The translations under genes and the position numbers were made by a program. The notes under the pieces are model-generated. The model searched no databases, had not been told where the DNA came from, and saw nothing but the letters and a program-made list of their open reading frames with translations. A stretch of 64,000 bases of DNA from NCBI RefSeq assembly GCF_029814175.1, contig NZ_CP122312.1, forward strand, positions 186,001-250,000, given 5' to 3'. Below, in pieces: positions 15,852-24,275 of this stretch. The first letter of the stretch is position 1. Every line of letters starts with the position of its first letter. This DNA comes from Halospeciosus flavus (GTDB lineage Archaea > Halobacteriota > Halobacteria > Halobacteriales > Halobacteriaceae).

Positions 15852-16853
15852 ATGGCACAGCCAGATGGAGTCGTTCCTGGAGCGGTCGCCGACCTGCTCT
15901 CGCCCTACGTGGGTTACAGCGTCGGCGTCGAAGACGAGTACGACACGAACGTTGGCGAGATAATCACCGACGTGCGCGAGGCCGACCACGCCGACGTCGG
16001 CATCGTCGGGATGCCGTTCGACACCGGGTGCGTCGCGGGACCGCGCGGTTCGCGCGCCGGCCCGGAGGGGGTCCGCGAAGACCTCACACACGGGACCTGC
16101 TACAACCCCGAAATCGACGTGGACATCAGCGAGGGCCTCGACGTCGTGGACTACGGCGACGTCGACGTGGTGCACACGGACATCCACGAGAGCCACGACC
16201 GCGTCGAGCGCGTCCTCACCGCAGTCACCGAGTCGGGCGTCGTCCCGTTCAGCATCGGCGGCGACCACTCGCTCACCTACCCCACCGCGAAGGCGACGAT
16301 GAACGCCGTCGACGGGCAGATCGGCGTCATCAACGTCGACGCCCACCACGACGTCCGGCACTCCCACGGCGGCGAACTCTCCGCGGGGACGCCGTTCCGC
16401 CGCCTCCTCGAAGACGAGAGCGGGCAACTCGACGGCGAGAACTTCGTCGAACTCGGTCTCTCGGGGTGGCACAACTCGAAGTACTACGTCGACTACGTCC
16501 GCGACGTCGGCGCGGAGGTCGTCACGGCCCGCGAGGTCCACCGCGAGGGCGTCGACGCCGCGGTCGAGCGCGCACTCGCGGCCGCGACCGACGGGACGGA
16601 CGCGGTCTTCCTCTCCGTCGACATCGACGTCCTCGACGCGGGCGTCGCCTCGGGGACGTGTGCGCCGAGTCCGGGTGGACTCCTCCCCTACCAACTGCTC
16701 GAACTCGTCTACCAACTCGGTCGCCACGACCTCGTCCGGGGCGCGGACCTCGCAGAGGTCGCACCGCCGCTCGACTCGACCGGCGCGACGACGATGACCG
16801 CCGCGGCCGTCGTCACCCAGTTCCTCGGCGCGCGGAAGGAAGCGAAGCAGTAG
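15852..16853 (+). CDS. Ureohydrolase, formimidoylglutamase-like
   Basis: A 333-residue member of the arginase superfamily. Manganese motifs are GGDHSLTYP near residue 138, NVDAHHDVR near 160 and SVDIDVLDAG near 257. Two features move it away from agmatinase and towards formimidoylglutamase (HutG): the DAHHDVR form, followed by LSAGTPFRRLLED (HutG-type SxGTPFR), and the GVASGTCAPSPGG tail in place of GTGTPEPGG. HutG enzymes release formamide from a formimino group, so an amidine-type substrate is possible. Start from a TATTAC element 26 bases upstream. Distinct from the ureohydrolase at 830, so the island has two members of different subtype. Confidence 0.85.
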   Translation: MAQPDGVVPGAVADLLSPYVGYSVGVEDEYDTNVGEIITDVREADHADVGIVGMPFDTGCVAGPRGSRAGPEGVREDLTHGTCYNPEIDVDISEGLDVVDYGDVDVVHTDIHESHDRVERVLTAVTESGVVPFSIGGDHSLTYPTAKATMNAVDGQIGVINVDAHHDVRHSHGGELSAGTPFRRLLEDESGQLDGENFVELGLSGWHNSKYYVDYVRDVGAEVVTAREVHREGVDAAVERALAAATDGTDAVFLSVDIDVLDAGVASGTCAPSPGGLLPYQLLELVYQLGRHDLVRGADLAEVAPPLDSTGATTMTAAAVVTQFLGARKEAKQ

Positions 16854-16919
16854 CGCGAGCGGCCACGGTGGTCGGACCCACCCGAACAACTAAGTCGTCG
16901 TCCGGCCATCTCCCTGTCG

Positions 16920-18020
16920 ATGGACGGTATCTGTGAACAAATGGCAGAGCACGGGCACGACGAACTGAAAGCGTTCCGCGACGAGGAGACGGGTCTCAGG
17001 GGGTTCATCGGGATCCACGACACGACCCTCGGACCCGCGGCGGGCGGCACTCGCCGCTACGCCTTCGAGTCGGAGGAAGAGGCCATCGAGGACGTCCTCC
17101 GACTGTCGCGGGCGATGACCTACAAGTACGCCATCTCGGGTATCAACATGGGTGGCGCGAAGGCGGTCATCTGGGTCGAGGACGACGACCACAACACCGA
17201 GGAACTCTACCGCTCCTACGGCCGGATGGTCGATAGCTTCGACGGGCGATTCGTCACCGGCGGCGACGTCGGCACCGACGAGCGCGAACTCCGCTGGGTG
17301 AACATGGAGACCGACTACGTCCTCGGTCTCCCCGAGCAGTTCGACCACCCCGAGGGGTACCACGGTGGCGGTCTCGGCGTCGTCCGCGCGATGGAGGCGT
17401 GCTGTGACCTCACCTACGACGACCGCGACCTCTCGGACCTCCACGTTGTCGTCCAGGGCGTCGGCGACATGGGCGAGGCCATCGTCAGTTACCTCTCCGA
17501 CCGGGGCACTCGCGTCACCGTCGCCGACCCGAACCAGGAGGCGGTCGACCGCGTCGTCGACGAGTACGGCGCTCACGAGGTCGACCCCGACGACGTCTAC
17601 GGCGTCGACTGCGACGTCTTCGCCCCTTCGGCACTCGGCTTCGTCATCAACGACGAGACCATCCCGCAACTCGAGTGCGACATCGTCTGCGGCGCGGCGA
17701 ACAACCAACTCGACGACGAGGAGCGACACGGCCAGCGCCTCCACGACGAGGGCATCCTCTACGCGCCCGACTACCTCGCGAACTCCGGGCGCACCATCGA
17801 CGACACCGACCTCCTCCGGAAGGGTGGCTACCAGCACGACCGCGCGACGGCGATGATCGACGGCATCTACGACCGGATGCTCGAAATCGGGGAGCGCTCC
17901 GAGCGCGAGGACCGCCCGACCTACGCCATCGCCAACGAGGTGGCCGAAGAGCGTATCGAGGCCATCGGGTCGATGCGGTCGAAGGTGACCAACCGGCAGG
18001 CGCCGCAGTGGACACGATGA
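16920..18020 (+). CDS. Leucine dehydrogenase-like Glu/Leu/Phe/Val dehydrogenase
   Basis: A 366-residue NAD-dependent amino acid dehydrogenase, the length of leucine dehydrogenases and shorter than glutamate dehydrogenases. The catalytic region LGPAAGGTRR and MTYKYAISGINMGGAKAVI (with the two conserved lysines), TGGDVGTDERELRW and the Rossmann motif VVQGVGDMGEA are visible. These enzymes deaminate a 2-amino acid to the 2-oxoacid plus ammonium. The stop codon overlaps the start of the E1-alpha gene (ATGA), a tight pair: the oxoacid made here could feed an oxoacid dehydrogenase. The substrate may be a branched-chain amino acid or a pathway-specific amino acid. Confidence 0.88.
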   Translation: MDGICEQMAEHGHDELKAFRDEETGLRGFIGIHDTTLGPAAGGTRRYAFESEEEAIEDVLRLSRAMTYKYAISGINMGGAKAVIWVEDDDHNTEELYRSYGRMVDSFDGRFVTGGDVGTDERELRWVNMETDYVLGLPEQFDHPEGYHGGGLGVVRAMEACCDLTYDDRDLSDLHVVVQGVGDMGEAIVSYLSDRGTRVTVADPNQEAVDRVVDEYGAHEVDPDDVYGVDCDVFAPSALGFVINDETIPQLECDIVCGAANNQLDDEERHGQRLHDEGILYAPDYLANSGRTIDDTDLLRKGGYQHDRATAMIDGIYDRMLEIGERSEREDRPTYAIANEVAEERIEAIGSMRSKVTNRQAPQWTR

Positions 18021-19138
18021 GCCACGCCGGTCCCGACGTCGAGTTCGACAACCAGGTGCTCGACGCCGACGGAAACGTCGTCGCGCCCGAGCGCGTCCCG
18101 GACTGCTCCGACGAGGAGTTCGTCGAGATGTACCGCTGGATGAAGTTCGCCCGCCGCTTCGACGAGCGCGGCGTCAGCCTCCAGCGGCAGGGGCGGATGG
18201 GGACGTTCTCCGCGCTGACCGGGCACGAGGCGGCACTCGTCGGCAGCGAGGCGGCGCTCGCCGACGACGATTGGCTCGTCCCCTACTACCGCGACCACGC
18301 GGCGACGATGGCCCACGGTCTCCCGCCCGAGCGCATCCTCCAGTACTACATGGGCCACGAGGCGGGGAGCATCGTCCCGGAGGACGTCAACGTCTTCCCC
18401 ATCTCCATCACCATCGGGGGACACCTCCCGCACGCCGTCGGCCTGGCACACGCCGCGAAACTCCGCGGCACCGACGAGGTGTTCTGCTGTTACTTCGGCG
18501 ACGGCGCTACTTCGGAGGGCGACTTCCACGAGGCGCTCAACTTCGCGGGCGTCTTCGACACGCCGAACGTGTTCTTCTGCATGAACAACCAGTGGGCCAT
18601 CTCCACGCCGGTCGAACAGCAGATGGCGACCGACACCATCGCGCAGAAGGCGACGGCTTACGGGTTCGAGGGCGTCCGCGTCGACGGGACGGACCCGCTG
18701 GCGGTCTACAACGTCACGCGGGAGGCGGCGGCGCGCGCCCGCGAGGACGACCCGGCCGACGGCGAGCGCCGACCCACGCTCGTCGAGGCCGTCCTCTACC
18801 GCGTCGGCGCCCACAACACGACCGACGACCCCTCGAACTACCACCGCGAGACGGACGCGGCCGACCTCGAACGCTGGCGCGACCACGACCCCCTCCCGCG
18901 CTTCGAGACGTTCCTCCGGGAGAGCGGCCGCCTCGACGACGAGCGCGTCGCCGCCATCGACGAGTGGGTCGAAGAGGAACTCGAACGGGCGGTCGACGCC
19001 GCGGAGGCGACGACTCCGGACCCCGACGAACTGTTCGAGTTCGCCTACGCCGACCAGCCGTCGCGCGTCCGTGAGCAACAGGCCGAACTCGCCGCCCTGC
19101 GGGAGCGGTACGGCGACGACGCCCTCCTCGAAGACTGA
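18017..19138 (+). CDS. 2-oxoacid dehydrogenase E1 component, alpha subunit (no beta partner)
   Basis: A 373-residue thiamine-diphosphate-dependent E1-alpha of the pyruvate or branched-chain 2-oxoacid dehydrogenase type. The ThDP motif runs from GDGATSEGDFHEALNFAG to MNNQWAIS. Also seen are the LVPYYRDHA segment, ISITIGGHLPHAVG, and the SNYHRETD loop that would be phosphorylated in eukaryotic homologues. It starts within the stop of the amino acid dehydrogenase gene. No E1-beta, E2 lipoyl transacylase or E3 gene lies in the window; the next gene is the ABC importer. E1-alpha normally needs E1-beta, so the partner must be elsewhere or the protein acts in another way. Confidence 0.88.
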   Translation: MSHAGPDVEFDNQVLDADGNVVAPERVPDCSDEEFVEMYRWMKFARRFDERGVSLQRQGRMGTFSALTGHEAALVGSEAALADDDWLVPYYRDHAATMAHGLPPERILQYYMGHEAGSIVPEDVNVFPISITIGGHLPHAVGLAHAAKLRGTDEVFCCYFGDGATSEGDFHEALNFAGVFDTPNVFFCMNNQWAISTPVEQQMATDTIAQKATAYGFEGVRVDGTDPLAVYNVTREAAARAREDDPADGERRPTLVEAVLYRVGAHNTTDDPSNYHRETDAADLERWRDHDPLPRFETFLRESGRLDDERVAAIDEWVEEELERAVDAAEATTPDPDELFEFAYADQPSRVREQQAELAALRERYGDDALLED

Positions 19139-19195
19139 GGCACGCGTCGACTACCAAATTCCTTCGGATACGGATACTAACAGTCGAAAATACTG

Positions 19196-19216
19196 GACGT
19201 TCGGCCACCGAACGTC
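19196..19216. promoter_or_regulatory. Palindrome upstream of the ABC importer promoter
   Basis: Perfect 9-bp arms (GACGTTCGG and CCGAACGTC) flank CCA. The site ends about 13 bases before the TATA element at 19229-19239. Its position suggests control of the importer operon. Confidence 0.6.
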
Positions 19217-19228
19217 GACACACACCAA

Positions 19229-19239
19229 ACTATATATAC
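19229..19239 (+). promoter_or_regulatory. TATA box of the importer operon
   Basis: ACTATATATAC is the strongest TATA element in the window. It predicts a start near 19262 and a leader of about eight bases with a GGGAG ribosome-binding sequence before the ATG at 19270, unlike the leaderless genes around it. Confidence 0.65.
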
Positions 19240-19269
19240 TGGGTATCGCAATAGTGGGGGTGGGAGATA

Positions 19270-20433
19270 ATGGCAGACAGAGATACCAGAACCGGGAGTC
19301 AGCGGCGTCGGACGTTCCTCAAAGTCGGTGGCGCGAGCGCCATCGGGATGACTGGCCTCGCAGGCTGTCTCACCGGGGGCGGCGGTGGGGGAGACACGAC
19401 GACGAGTGGGGGAGGCGAGACGACGACCGACGACGGCGGGCCGATGGACTTCGGCGGCAAGGAGATCAGCGTCATGCTCAACGTCGGCGCCATCTCCACC
19501 GTCCACAAGAAGTACCTCATCCCGCGCGTCGAGGAGAAGTACAACCTGAAGATCAACACGCAGACGGCCGTCACGACCACACAACTCACGAAACTCCAGG
19601 CCAACCCGGACAGCCCGCCGGACGTCCTCATTCCGGACGTCATCGGCATCGAGAAGGCCTCCCGTAACGGGTGGCTCGAACCGCTGACCGACCACAAGGA
19701 CCTGGTCCCGCAGATCGACAATATCTACGACAAGTTCGTCCACTACGGCGGGACCGGGGCCTCCTGGGAGGTCGGCGAGGTGCTGCCGGTCATCAACAAG
19801 AACATGTGGGACTCGACGCCGACGTCCCACGCCGAGGCGATGAAGAATTCGAGCGCGACGGCGCTCGTGCCGTTCTCGTGGTCGGGGGGTCCCTACCTCC
19901 TGCTGATGGCCTCGGCCATCGCGACGGGCGAACCCTTCAACTCCAAACTCGACGTCCAGGCCGGCTTCGACTGGCTCGAGAAGAATATGAAGCCGAACGT
20001 GAAGACGACCTACCAGGGCGTCGCGTCCGCGAAACAGCAACTCGCCAGCGGCAACGTCGACTCGCTCAACCTGTTCTGGGACTACATGGTGTTCGACATG
20101 TGGAAGAGCGGCGCGCCCATCAACGCGCTGTTCCGCCTCGAACCGAAGGGTATCGCGTTCGCCGAGGCCGTCGGCGTCCCCAAGGGGACGAACAACATGG
20201 ACGCGGCGCTGGTCTACGCGAACGAGTGTCTCTCGCCGTGGTTCCAGGAGAAGGCCTCGGCCGAGATGGGGTGTGGTGTCACCAACAAGAACGCACAGGT
20301 CGACCCGCAGGCCAAGGAGTTCGGCGCGACGACCGCGGACGAGTTCGACCAACTCGCGTTCCCGAACTTCGAGTACATCTGGAACAACCGCAGCGACTGG
20401 TCGCAACGCTGGAACGAGATCTTCTCGCAATAA
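19270..20433 (+). CDS. ABC transporter solute-binding lipoprotein, PotD-like
   Basis: A 387-residue extracellular binding protein. The N-terminus has a twin-arginine motif (RRRTFLK, residues 12-18), a hydrophobic stretch and a lipobox ending in Cys33 (LAGC), so it is probably exported by Tat and lipid-anchored. A Gly/Thr-rich linker follows. The mature part is a two-lobe type II binding protein of the spermidine/putrescine class. The next three genes supply the ATPase and two permeases in the same direction. The operon closes the amine catabolic island, so the ligand is probably its substrate: a polyamine, guanidino compound or ectoine-like solute. Confidence 0.88.
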   Translation: MADRDTRTGSQRRRTFLKVGGASAIGMTGLAGCLTGGGGGGDTTTSGGGETTTDDGGPMDFGGKEISVMLNVGAISTVHKKYLIPRVEEKYNLKINTQTAVTTTQLTKLQANPDSPPDVLIPDVIGIEKASRNGWLEPLTDHKDLVPQIDNIYDKFVHYGGTGASWEVGEVLPVINKNMWDSTPTSHAEAMKNSSATALVPFSWSGGPYLLLMASAIATGEPFNSKLDVQAGFDWLEKNMKPNVKTTYQGVASAKQQLASGNVDSLNLFWDYMVFDMWKSGAPINALFRLEPKGIAFAEAVGVPKGTNNMDAALVYANECLSPWFQEKASAEMGCGVTNKNAQVDPQAKEFGATTADEFDQLAFPNFEYIWNNRSDWSQRWNEIFSQ

Positions 20434-20467
20434 CACTACCAACAGCCCTCACTCGTGAAATCGAACC

Positions 20468-21553
20468 ATGGCATCTGCTGACGGATCCGACGTCGCGATC
20501 CGCTACGACGGCGTCACCAAGAAGTACGGTGACGTCGTCGCGGTCGACGACGTCTCTATCGAAGTACAGGACGGTGAACTGCTCGCGCTCCTCGGTCCCT
20601 CCGGGTCGGGGAAGACGACGACGCTCCGTATGCTCGCCGGGTTCGAGCAGCCGACCAACGGCACGATATCGCTCGCCGGACGGGACGTCACCTCCGTCCC
20701 GACCCACAAGCGGGACACCGGGATGGTGTTCCAGGACTACGCGCTGTTCCCCCACATGACGGTCGGCAAGAACATCGAGTTCGGGCTCAAACGCAAGGGG
20801 TTCGACGGCGACGAGATCGACCGTCGCATCGAGGAGGTCCTCGAGATGGTCGACCTCGCCGGGTTCGCCGACCGGACGCCGACGAACCTCTCCGGAGGGC
20901 AACAGCAGCGTGTCGCGACCGCCCGCGCCATCGCCATCGAACCCGAAGTGATGTTGATGGACGAACCGCTGGGCGCCCTCGACAAGAAACTCCGCGACCA
21001 ACTCGAAGTCGAACTCACCGAACTCCAGACCGAACTCGGGATTACGACCCTCTACGTGACGCACAACCAGGAAGAGGCGCTCACGATGGCCGACCGGATC
21101 GCGGTCATGAACGAGGGACAGATCGAACAGATCGCCCCGCCGATGGAGGTGTACGAGGAACCCGCGACCGAGTTCGTCGCCGACTTCATCGGCGACACGA
21201 ACTTCCTCGAAGGAGACCTCCGTGAGACGGAGGACGGGGTCGTCCTCACCTACGACGGGACGGACCTCGGGGTGAACACTTCGGGCGTCCCCGAGGAGGG
21301 CGGCGCCGTCTTCGTCCGCCCGGAGAAGGTGAACGCACGTTCCGCCGGCTTCAGCGACGACTCGCTGAACACTCTCGAAGGGACGGTCGAACGTCGACTC
21401 TTCCTCGGCTCGAAGGTGCGATACTTCGTCGACGTCGGCGGCTTCGAGGTCGTGGTCGACGACTCGAACCAACACGCCGCGACGCTCCACGAGACCGGCG
21501 ACGACGTCGTCCTCGCGTGGAGCGTCGAGGACACACGGCTCGCACACGGGTGA
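20468..21553 (+). CDS. potA: ABC transporter ATP-binding protein, PotA-like
   Basis: A 361-residue importer ATPase. Walker A GPSGSGKTT, Q-loop VFQDYALFP, signature LSGGQQQR, Walker B MLMDEPLGALD and the H-loop VTHNQEEA are all intact in residues 1-235. A TOBE-type regulatory domain fills about 275-355, as in PotA/PotG and MalK-like ATPases. It powers uptake through the two permeases encoded directly downstream (three-base gap before the next gene). Assignment to the polyamine-type group rests on the gene order and permease type; the transported compound is not proven. Confidence 0.92.
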   Translation: MASADGSDVAIRYDGVTKKYGDVVAVDDVSIEVQDGELLALLGPSGSGKTTTLRMLAGFEQPTNGTISLAGRDVTSVPTHKRDTGMVFQDYALFPHMTVGKNIEFGLKRKGFDGDEIDRRIEEVLEMVDLAGFADRTPTNLSGGQQQRVATARAIAIEPEVMLMDEPLGALDKKLRDQLEVELTELQTELGITTLYVTHNQEEALTMADRIAVMNEGQIEQIAPPMEVYEEPATEFVADFIGDTNFLEGDLRETEDGVVLTYDGTDLGVNTSGVPEEGGAVFVRPEKVNARSAGFSDDSLNTLEGTVERRLFLGSKVRYFVDVGGFEVVVDDSNQHAATLHETGDDVVLAWSVEDTRLAHG

Positions 21554-21556
21554 AGA

Positions 21557-22483
21557 ATGGCGACGAAACAAAACCAGTCGAGGCTCTCCGACGTGAACGA
21601 ACGGGTGTCGGACGTCCTCCGCAAGTACGGTGACACGCGGGTCGGGAAGTACTCACTCATCGCGCCGACGCTCTTCGTCGTCGCGGTGTTGATGGTCTTC
21701 CCGACGCTCATCCTGATGAGCTACAGCATGAACCCGTTCGTCCAGGGGAACATCCAACCGGGCGTCACGCTCGCCCACTACCTGGAGGCGTTCACCACGC
21801 CGCTGTACCGGAACATCCTCTTCCGCACGATCAAGATCGCGGCCATCGTGACGGTCATCGACTTCCTCCTGGGGTTCCCGTTGGCCTACGCCGCGGTCCG
21901 GAAGGGTGGGTGGACGGGCAAGCTCATCGTCATCGCGACGCTGGCTCCGCTGACCATCGACCTCGTCGTCCGCTCGTTCGGGTGGTTCGTACTGCTCAAT
22001 GGGTCGGGCGTCATCATCACGACGCTGAAGATGCTCGGGCTGGTCACGTCGGAGACGGCGCCGACGCTCCTGTTCAACGAGACGGGCATCATCATCGGGC
22101 TCTCGCACGTGATGTTGCCGTTCATGGTGTTCCCCATCATCAACGTGATGCACACGATTCCGCGTACCCTCGAAGAAGCGGCCCAGAACCTCGGGGCGAA
22201 CCGCTTCACCGTGTTCACTCGGATCCTCGTCCCGCTCGCGCTCCCCGGAATCAGCGCGGGCGTCCTCATCACGTTCGTCGTCTCGCTAGCGTCGTACGTG
22301 ACGCCGGCGATGCTCGGCGGCGGCGTGAAGGTGCTCCCGGTGGTCATCACGAACACGTTCACGAGCACGAGCAACTGGCCGTTCGCGAGTGCGCTGTCGA
22401 TGATCCTGGTGGCCGTCGCCCTCCTGGTCATCGTCGGCTACCAGCGCGTCCTCAAACAGATGGACGGCGTGGGGGGTGTCTGA
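21557..22483 (+). CDS. potB: ABC transporter permease, PotB-like
   Basis: A 308-residue integral membrane subunit with six predicted helices. The coupling loop that contacts the ATPase, EEAAQNLGANRFTVFTRILVPLALPGI, is clear near residues 210-236. A soluble N-terminus of about 35 residues precedes helix 1. It pairs with the next permease, whose GTG start overlaps its end by eight bases. Confidence 0.9.
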   Translation: MATKQNQSRLSDVNERVSDVLRKYGDTRVGKYSLIAPTLFVVAVLMVFPTLILMSYSMNPFVQGNIQPGVTLAHYLEAFTTPLYRNILFRTIKIAAIVTVIDFLLGFPLAYAAVRKGGWTGKLIVIATLAPLTIDLVVRSFGWFVLLNGSGVIITTLKMLGLVTSETAPTLLFNETGIIIGLSHVMLPFMVFPIINVMHTIPRTLEEAAQNLGANRFTVFTRILVPLALPGISAGVLITFVVSLASYVTPAMLGGGVKVLPVVITNTFTSTSNWPFASALSMILVAVALLVIVGYQRVLKQMDGVGGV

Positions 22484-23342
22484 CGTGGCGACCGCCGACG
22501 ACGGTGGGTCGCTCCGTCTCGACTCGCTCGTCTCGAAGGCCACGACCGTGGGCTACAACGCGCTCGTCTACGGGACGGTCGCGTTCCTGTTGGCGCCGCT
22601 GGTCATCGTCGTCGTCATCTCGTTCCAGGAGTCGGCGTACGCGACGTGGCCGCCACGGGGGTTCACACTCCAGCACTACACGACGCTCCCAGAGACGCTC
22701 GGCTACCTGAACATCGACGCCGCGCTGTTCACGAGTCTGAAGCTCGCGATCGCGACCGGGATCTGTTCGACCGTCCTCGGTGCGCTGGCGGCGTTCGCCA
22801 TCGTCCGGTACGACTTCAAGTACCAGACGACCATCGAGACGGTCCTCATCTCGCCGCTCATCTACCCGTGGATCGTCATCGGGCTGTCGCTGTTGTTGTT
22901 CATCAACCGCATCGGCGCGCTGCTCGGTGTGACCATCCAGCTCTCCTTCGGGACGTTGCTGGTCGGCCACATCATGTTCACGCTGCCGTACCCGATCCGG
23001 ACCATCGGGGCGAGCCTCCAGAACTACAACCTCTCGCTCGAAGAGGCGGCCCAGAACCTCGGCGCGACCGAGTTGGAGTCCTACCTCCGCATCACGCTCC
23101 CGCTCGTCCAACCCGGGTTGATGAGCGGGTTCGTCTTCGCGTTCATCCTCTCGTTCAACCAGTACATCGTCTCGCTGTTCCTCTCCGGGGCACAGACGAA
23201 GACGATGCCGCTGGTCCTGTTCAGCCTCTTCTACAACACGGCGCCGGCGACGCTGGCGGCCATCGCCACGCTGTTGATGGCCGGCGTCCTCTCGGTCATC
23301 CTCGTCATGGAGTACTTCTTCGGCATCAGCGACTTCATGTAA
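22476..23342 (+). CDS. potC: ABC transporter permease, PotC-like
   Basis: A 288-residue permease with six predicted helices and the coupling loop EEAAQNLGATELESYLRITLP. The GTG at 22476 overlaps the potB-like gene by eight bases; a GTG at 22485 is the alternative start. It completes a four-gene importer (binding protein, ATPase, two permeases). A convergent hypothetical gene ends 21 bases later. Confidence 0.9.
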   Translation: MSDVATADDGGSLRLDSLVSKATTVGYNALVYGTVAFLLAPLVIVVVISFQESAYATWPPRGFTLQHYTTLPETLGYLNIDAALFTSLKLAIATGICSTVLGALAAFAIVRYDFKYQTTIETVLISPLIYPWIVIGLSLLLFINRIGALLGVTIQLSFGTLLVGHIMFTLPYPIRTIGASLQNYNLSLEEAAQNLGATELESYLRITLPLVQPGLMSGFVFAFILSFNQYIVSLFLSGAQTKTMPLVLFSLFYNTAPATLAAIATLLMAGVLSVILVMEYFFGISDFM

Positions 23343-23363
23343 CGGGGCGGACCGTCCCGCTTC

Positions 23364-24026
23364 TCATTCCTCGTCTCGCAGTTCTTCGGCACGCTCCTCG
23401 CGGAGTCGACGCGCCTCCTCGACGTTCTCGACGAACGACGACATCTGCTCGCGGATGTCCTCGCGGACGTCCGCGGCGGAGAAGGTGTCGTCGTCGGCGT
23501 CGGCGAGCAACCGGACGAACGCCTGGAGTTCTTCGTCGGTCAACTCCGCGAAGCGACCCTCTTCGAGTTTGTCGACGACCTCGTCGACGTCGATGCGCCC
23601 GACCGGGTCGACGTTGAACTCGACGGACACCATCCGGTAGTCCGACCCCGCGAGTTCCTGCTCGGCGCGGTTGACTCCCTCCGCGAGCATGTGTTTGAAC
23701 GGGGTGTAGTAGCCCATCGTCCCGAGGTGGAGGAAGGCGAGCATGTCGGTGATGCCGCGGGTGTACTCCTCGCGGTAGTCGTCGTCCGGGTCGAACACCA
23801 TCTCCCGGTCGCGCTCGTCGAGGTGCTCGAAGAGGATGGAGAAGTCGAGGATGGCGTTGCGGACGCGCCGCCGGATGCGACTGCGCTTCTGCCGGCGCGA
23901 CTGCTCGGTGTAGTCGGACTTCCGCCCGAGGAGGAACTCCCGGTCGCTCTGTGTGAGCACGCCGCGCCCCCGGTCGGGGGAGGTGGTCAGCGACTCCGCA
24001 CGCTCGGTCTCGCCTGGCTCAGACAT
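23364..24026 (-). CDS. Conserved haloarchaeal hypothetical protein
   Basis: A 220-residue soluble, charged protein with no known catalytic motif. An arginine-rich helical stretch (RRQKRSRIRRRVRNAILDF, near residues 43-61) is followed by FEHLDERDREMVF and an acidic C-terminal half ending in a likely coiled-coil. The basic segment could bind nucleic acid. The ATG at 24026 lies about 26 bases from an AATAAAGG element. It is divergent from the parA-like gene with about 250 bases between. Function unknown. Confidence 0.7.
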   Translation of the reverse strand: MSEPGETERAESLTTSPDRGRGVLTQSDREFLLGRKSDYTEQSRRQKRSRIRRRVRNAILDFSILFEHLDERDREMVFDPDDDYREEYTRGITDMLAFLHLGTMGYYTPFKHMLAEGVNRAEQELAGSDYRMVSVEFNVDPVGRIDVDEVVDKLEEGRFAELTDEELQAFVRLLADADDDTFSAADVREDIREQMSSFVENVEEARRLREERAEELRDEE

Positions 24027-24198
24027 ACACAGTATTTGTCGACACAATCCTTTATTCGTTCCGGTCGTCTCGCCGACGAATCCGCCACAGTGCCCTTTCA
24101 CTGCGGTACAGCGTTTCTGTACTGACGCCCGTCCCGATTCGGTGTCGTCGCCGGCCACATCGTGACACTTACTGTGTATCTGACCATTCGGACGAACT

Positions 24199-24220
24199 AG
24201 CAAAACCGGTTTGGACGGTT
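24199..24220. promoter_or_regulatory. 22-bp motif upstream of the parA-like gene, repeated at 51007
   Basis: The stretch begins AGCAAAACCGGTT and ends GACGGTT. It matches 51007-51028 at 20 of 22 positions in the same orientation. Both are in gene-free DNA. It may be a regulator or partition-protein binding site. Confidence 0.35.
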
Positions 24221-24236
24221 CTTACGGTATGTCTGA

Positions 24237-24252
24237 CGTATCTTTATAGTGG
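24237..24252 (+). promoter_or_regulatory. Promoter core of the parA-like gene
   Basis: A TATA element (CTTTATAG) lies about 30 bases before the ATG at 24276. The 16 bases are identical to those at 794-809. Confidence 0.6.
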
Positions 24253-24275
24253 ATGGTGCGGTACGGAGTGTTTGT

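Noticed and set aside
14940-16889. A single 649-codon minus-strand frame that would fuse the SDR to a long N-terminal extension
   Set aside because: Only the part from 15767 matches the SDR family and its paralogue. The extension is antisense to the ureohydrolase at 15852 and has no family features.
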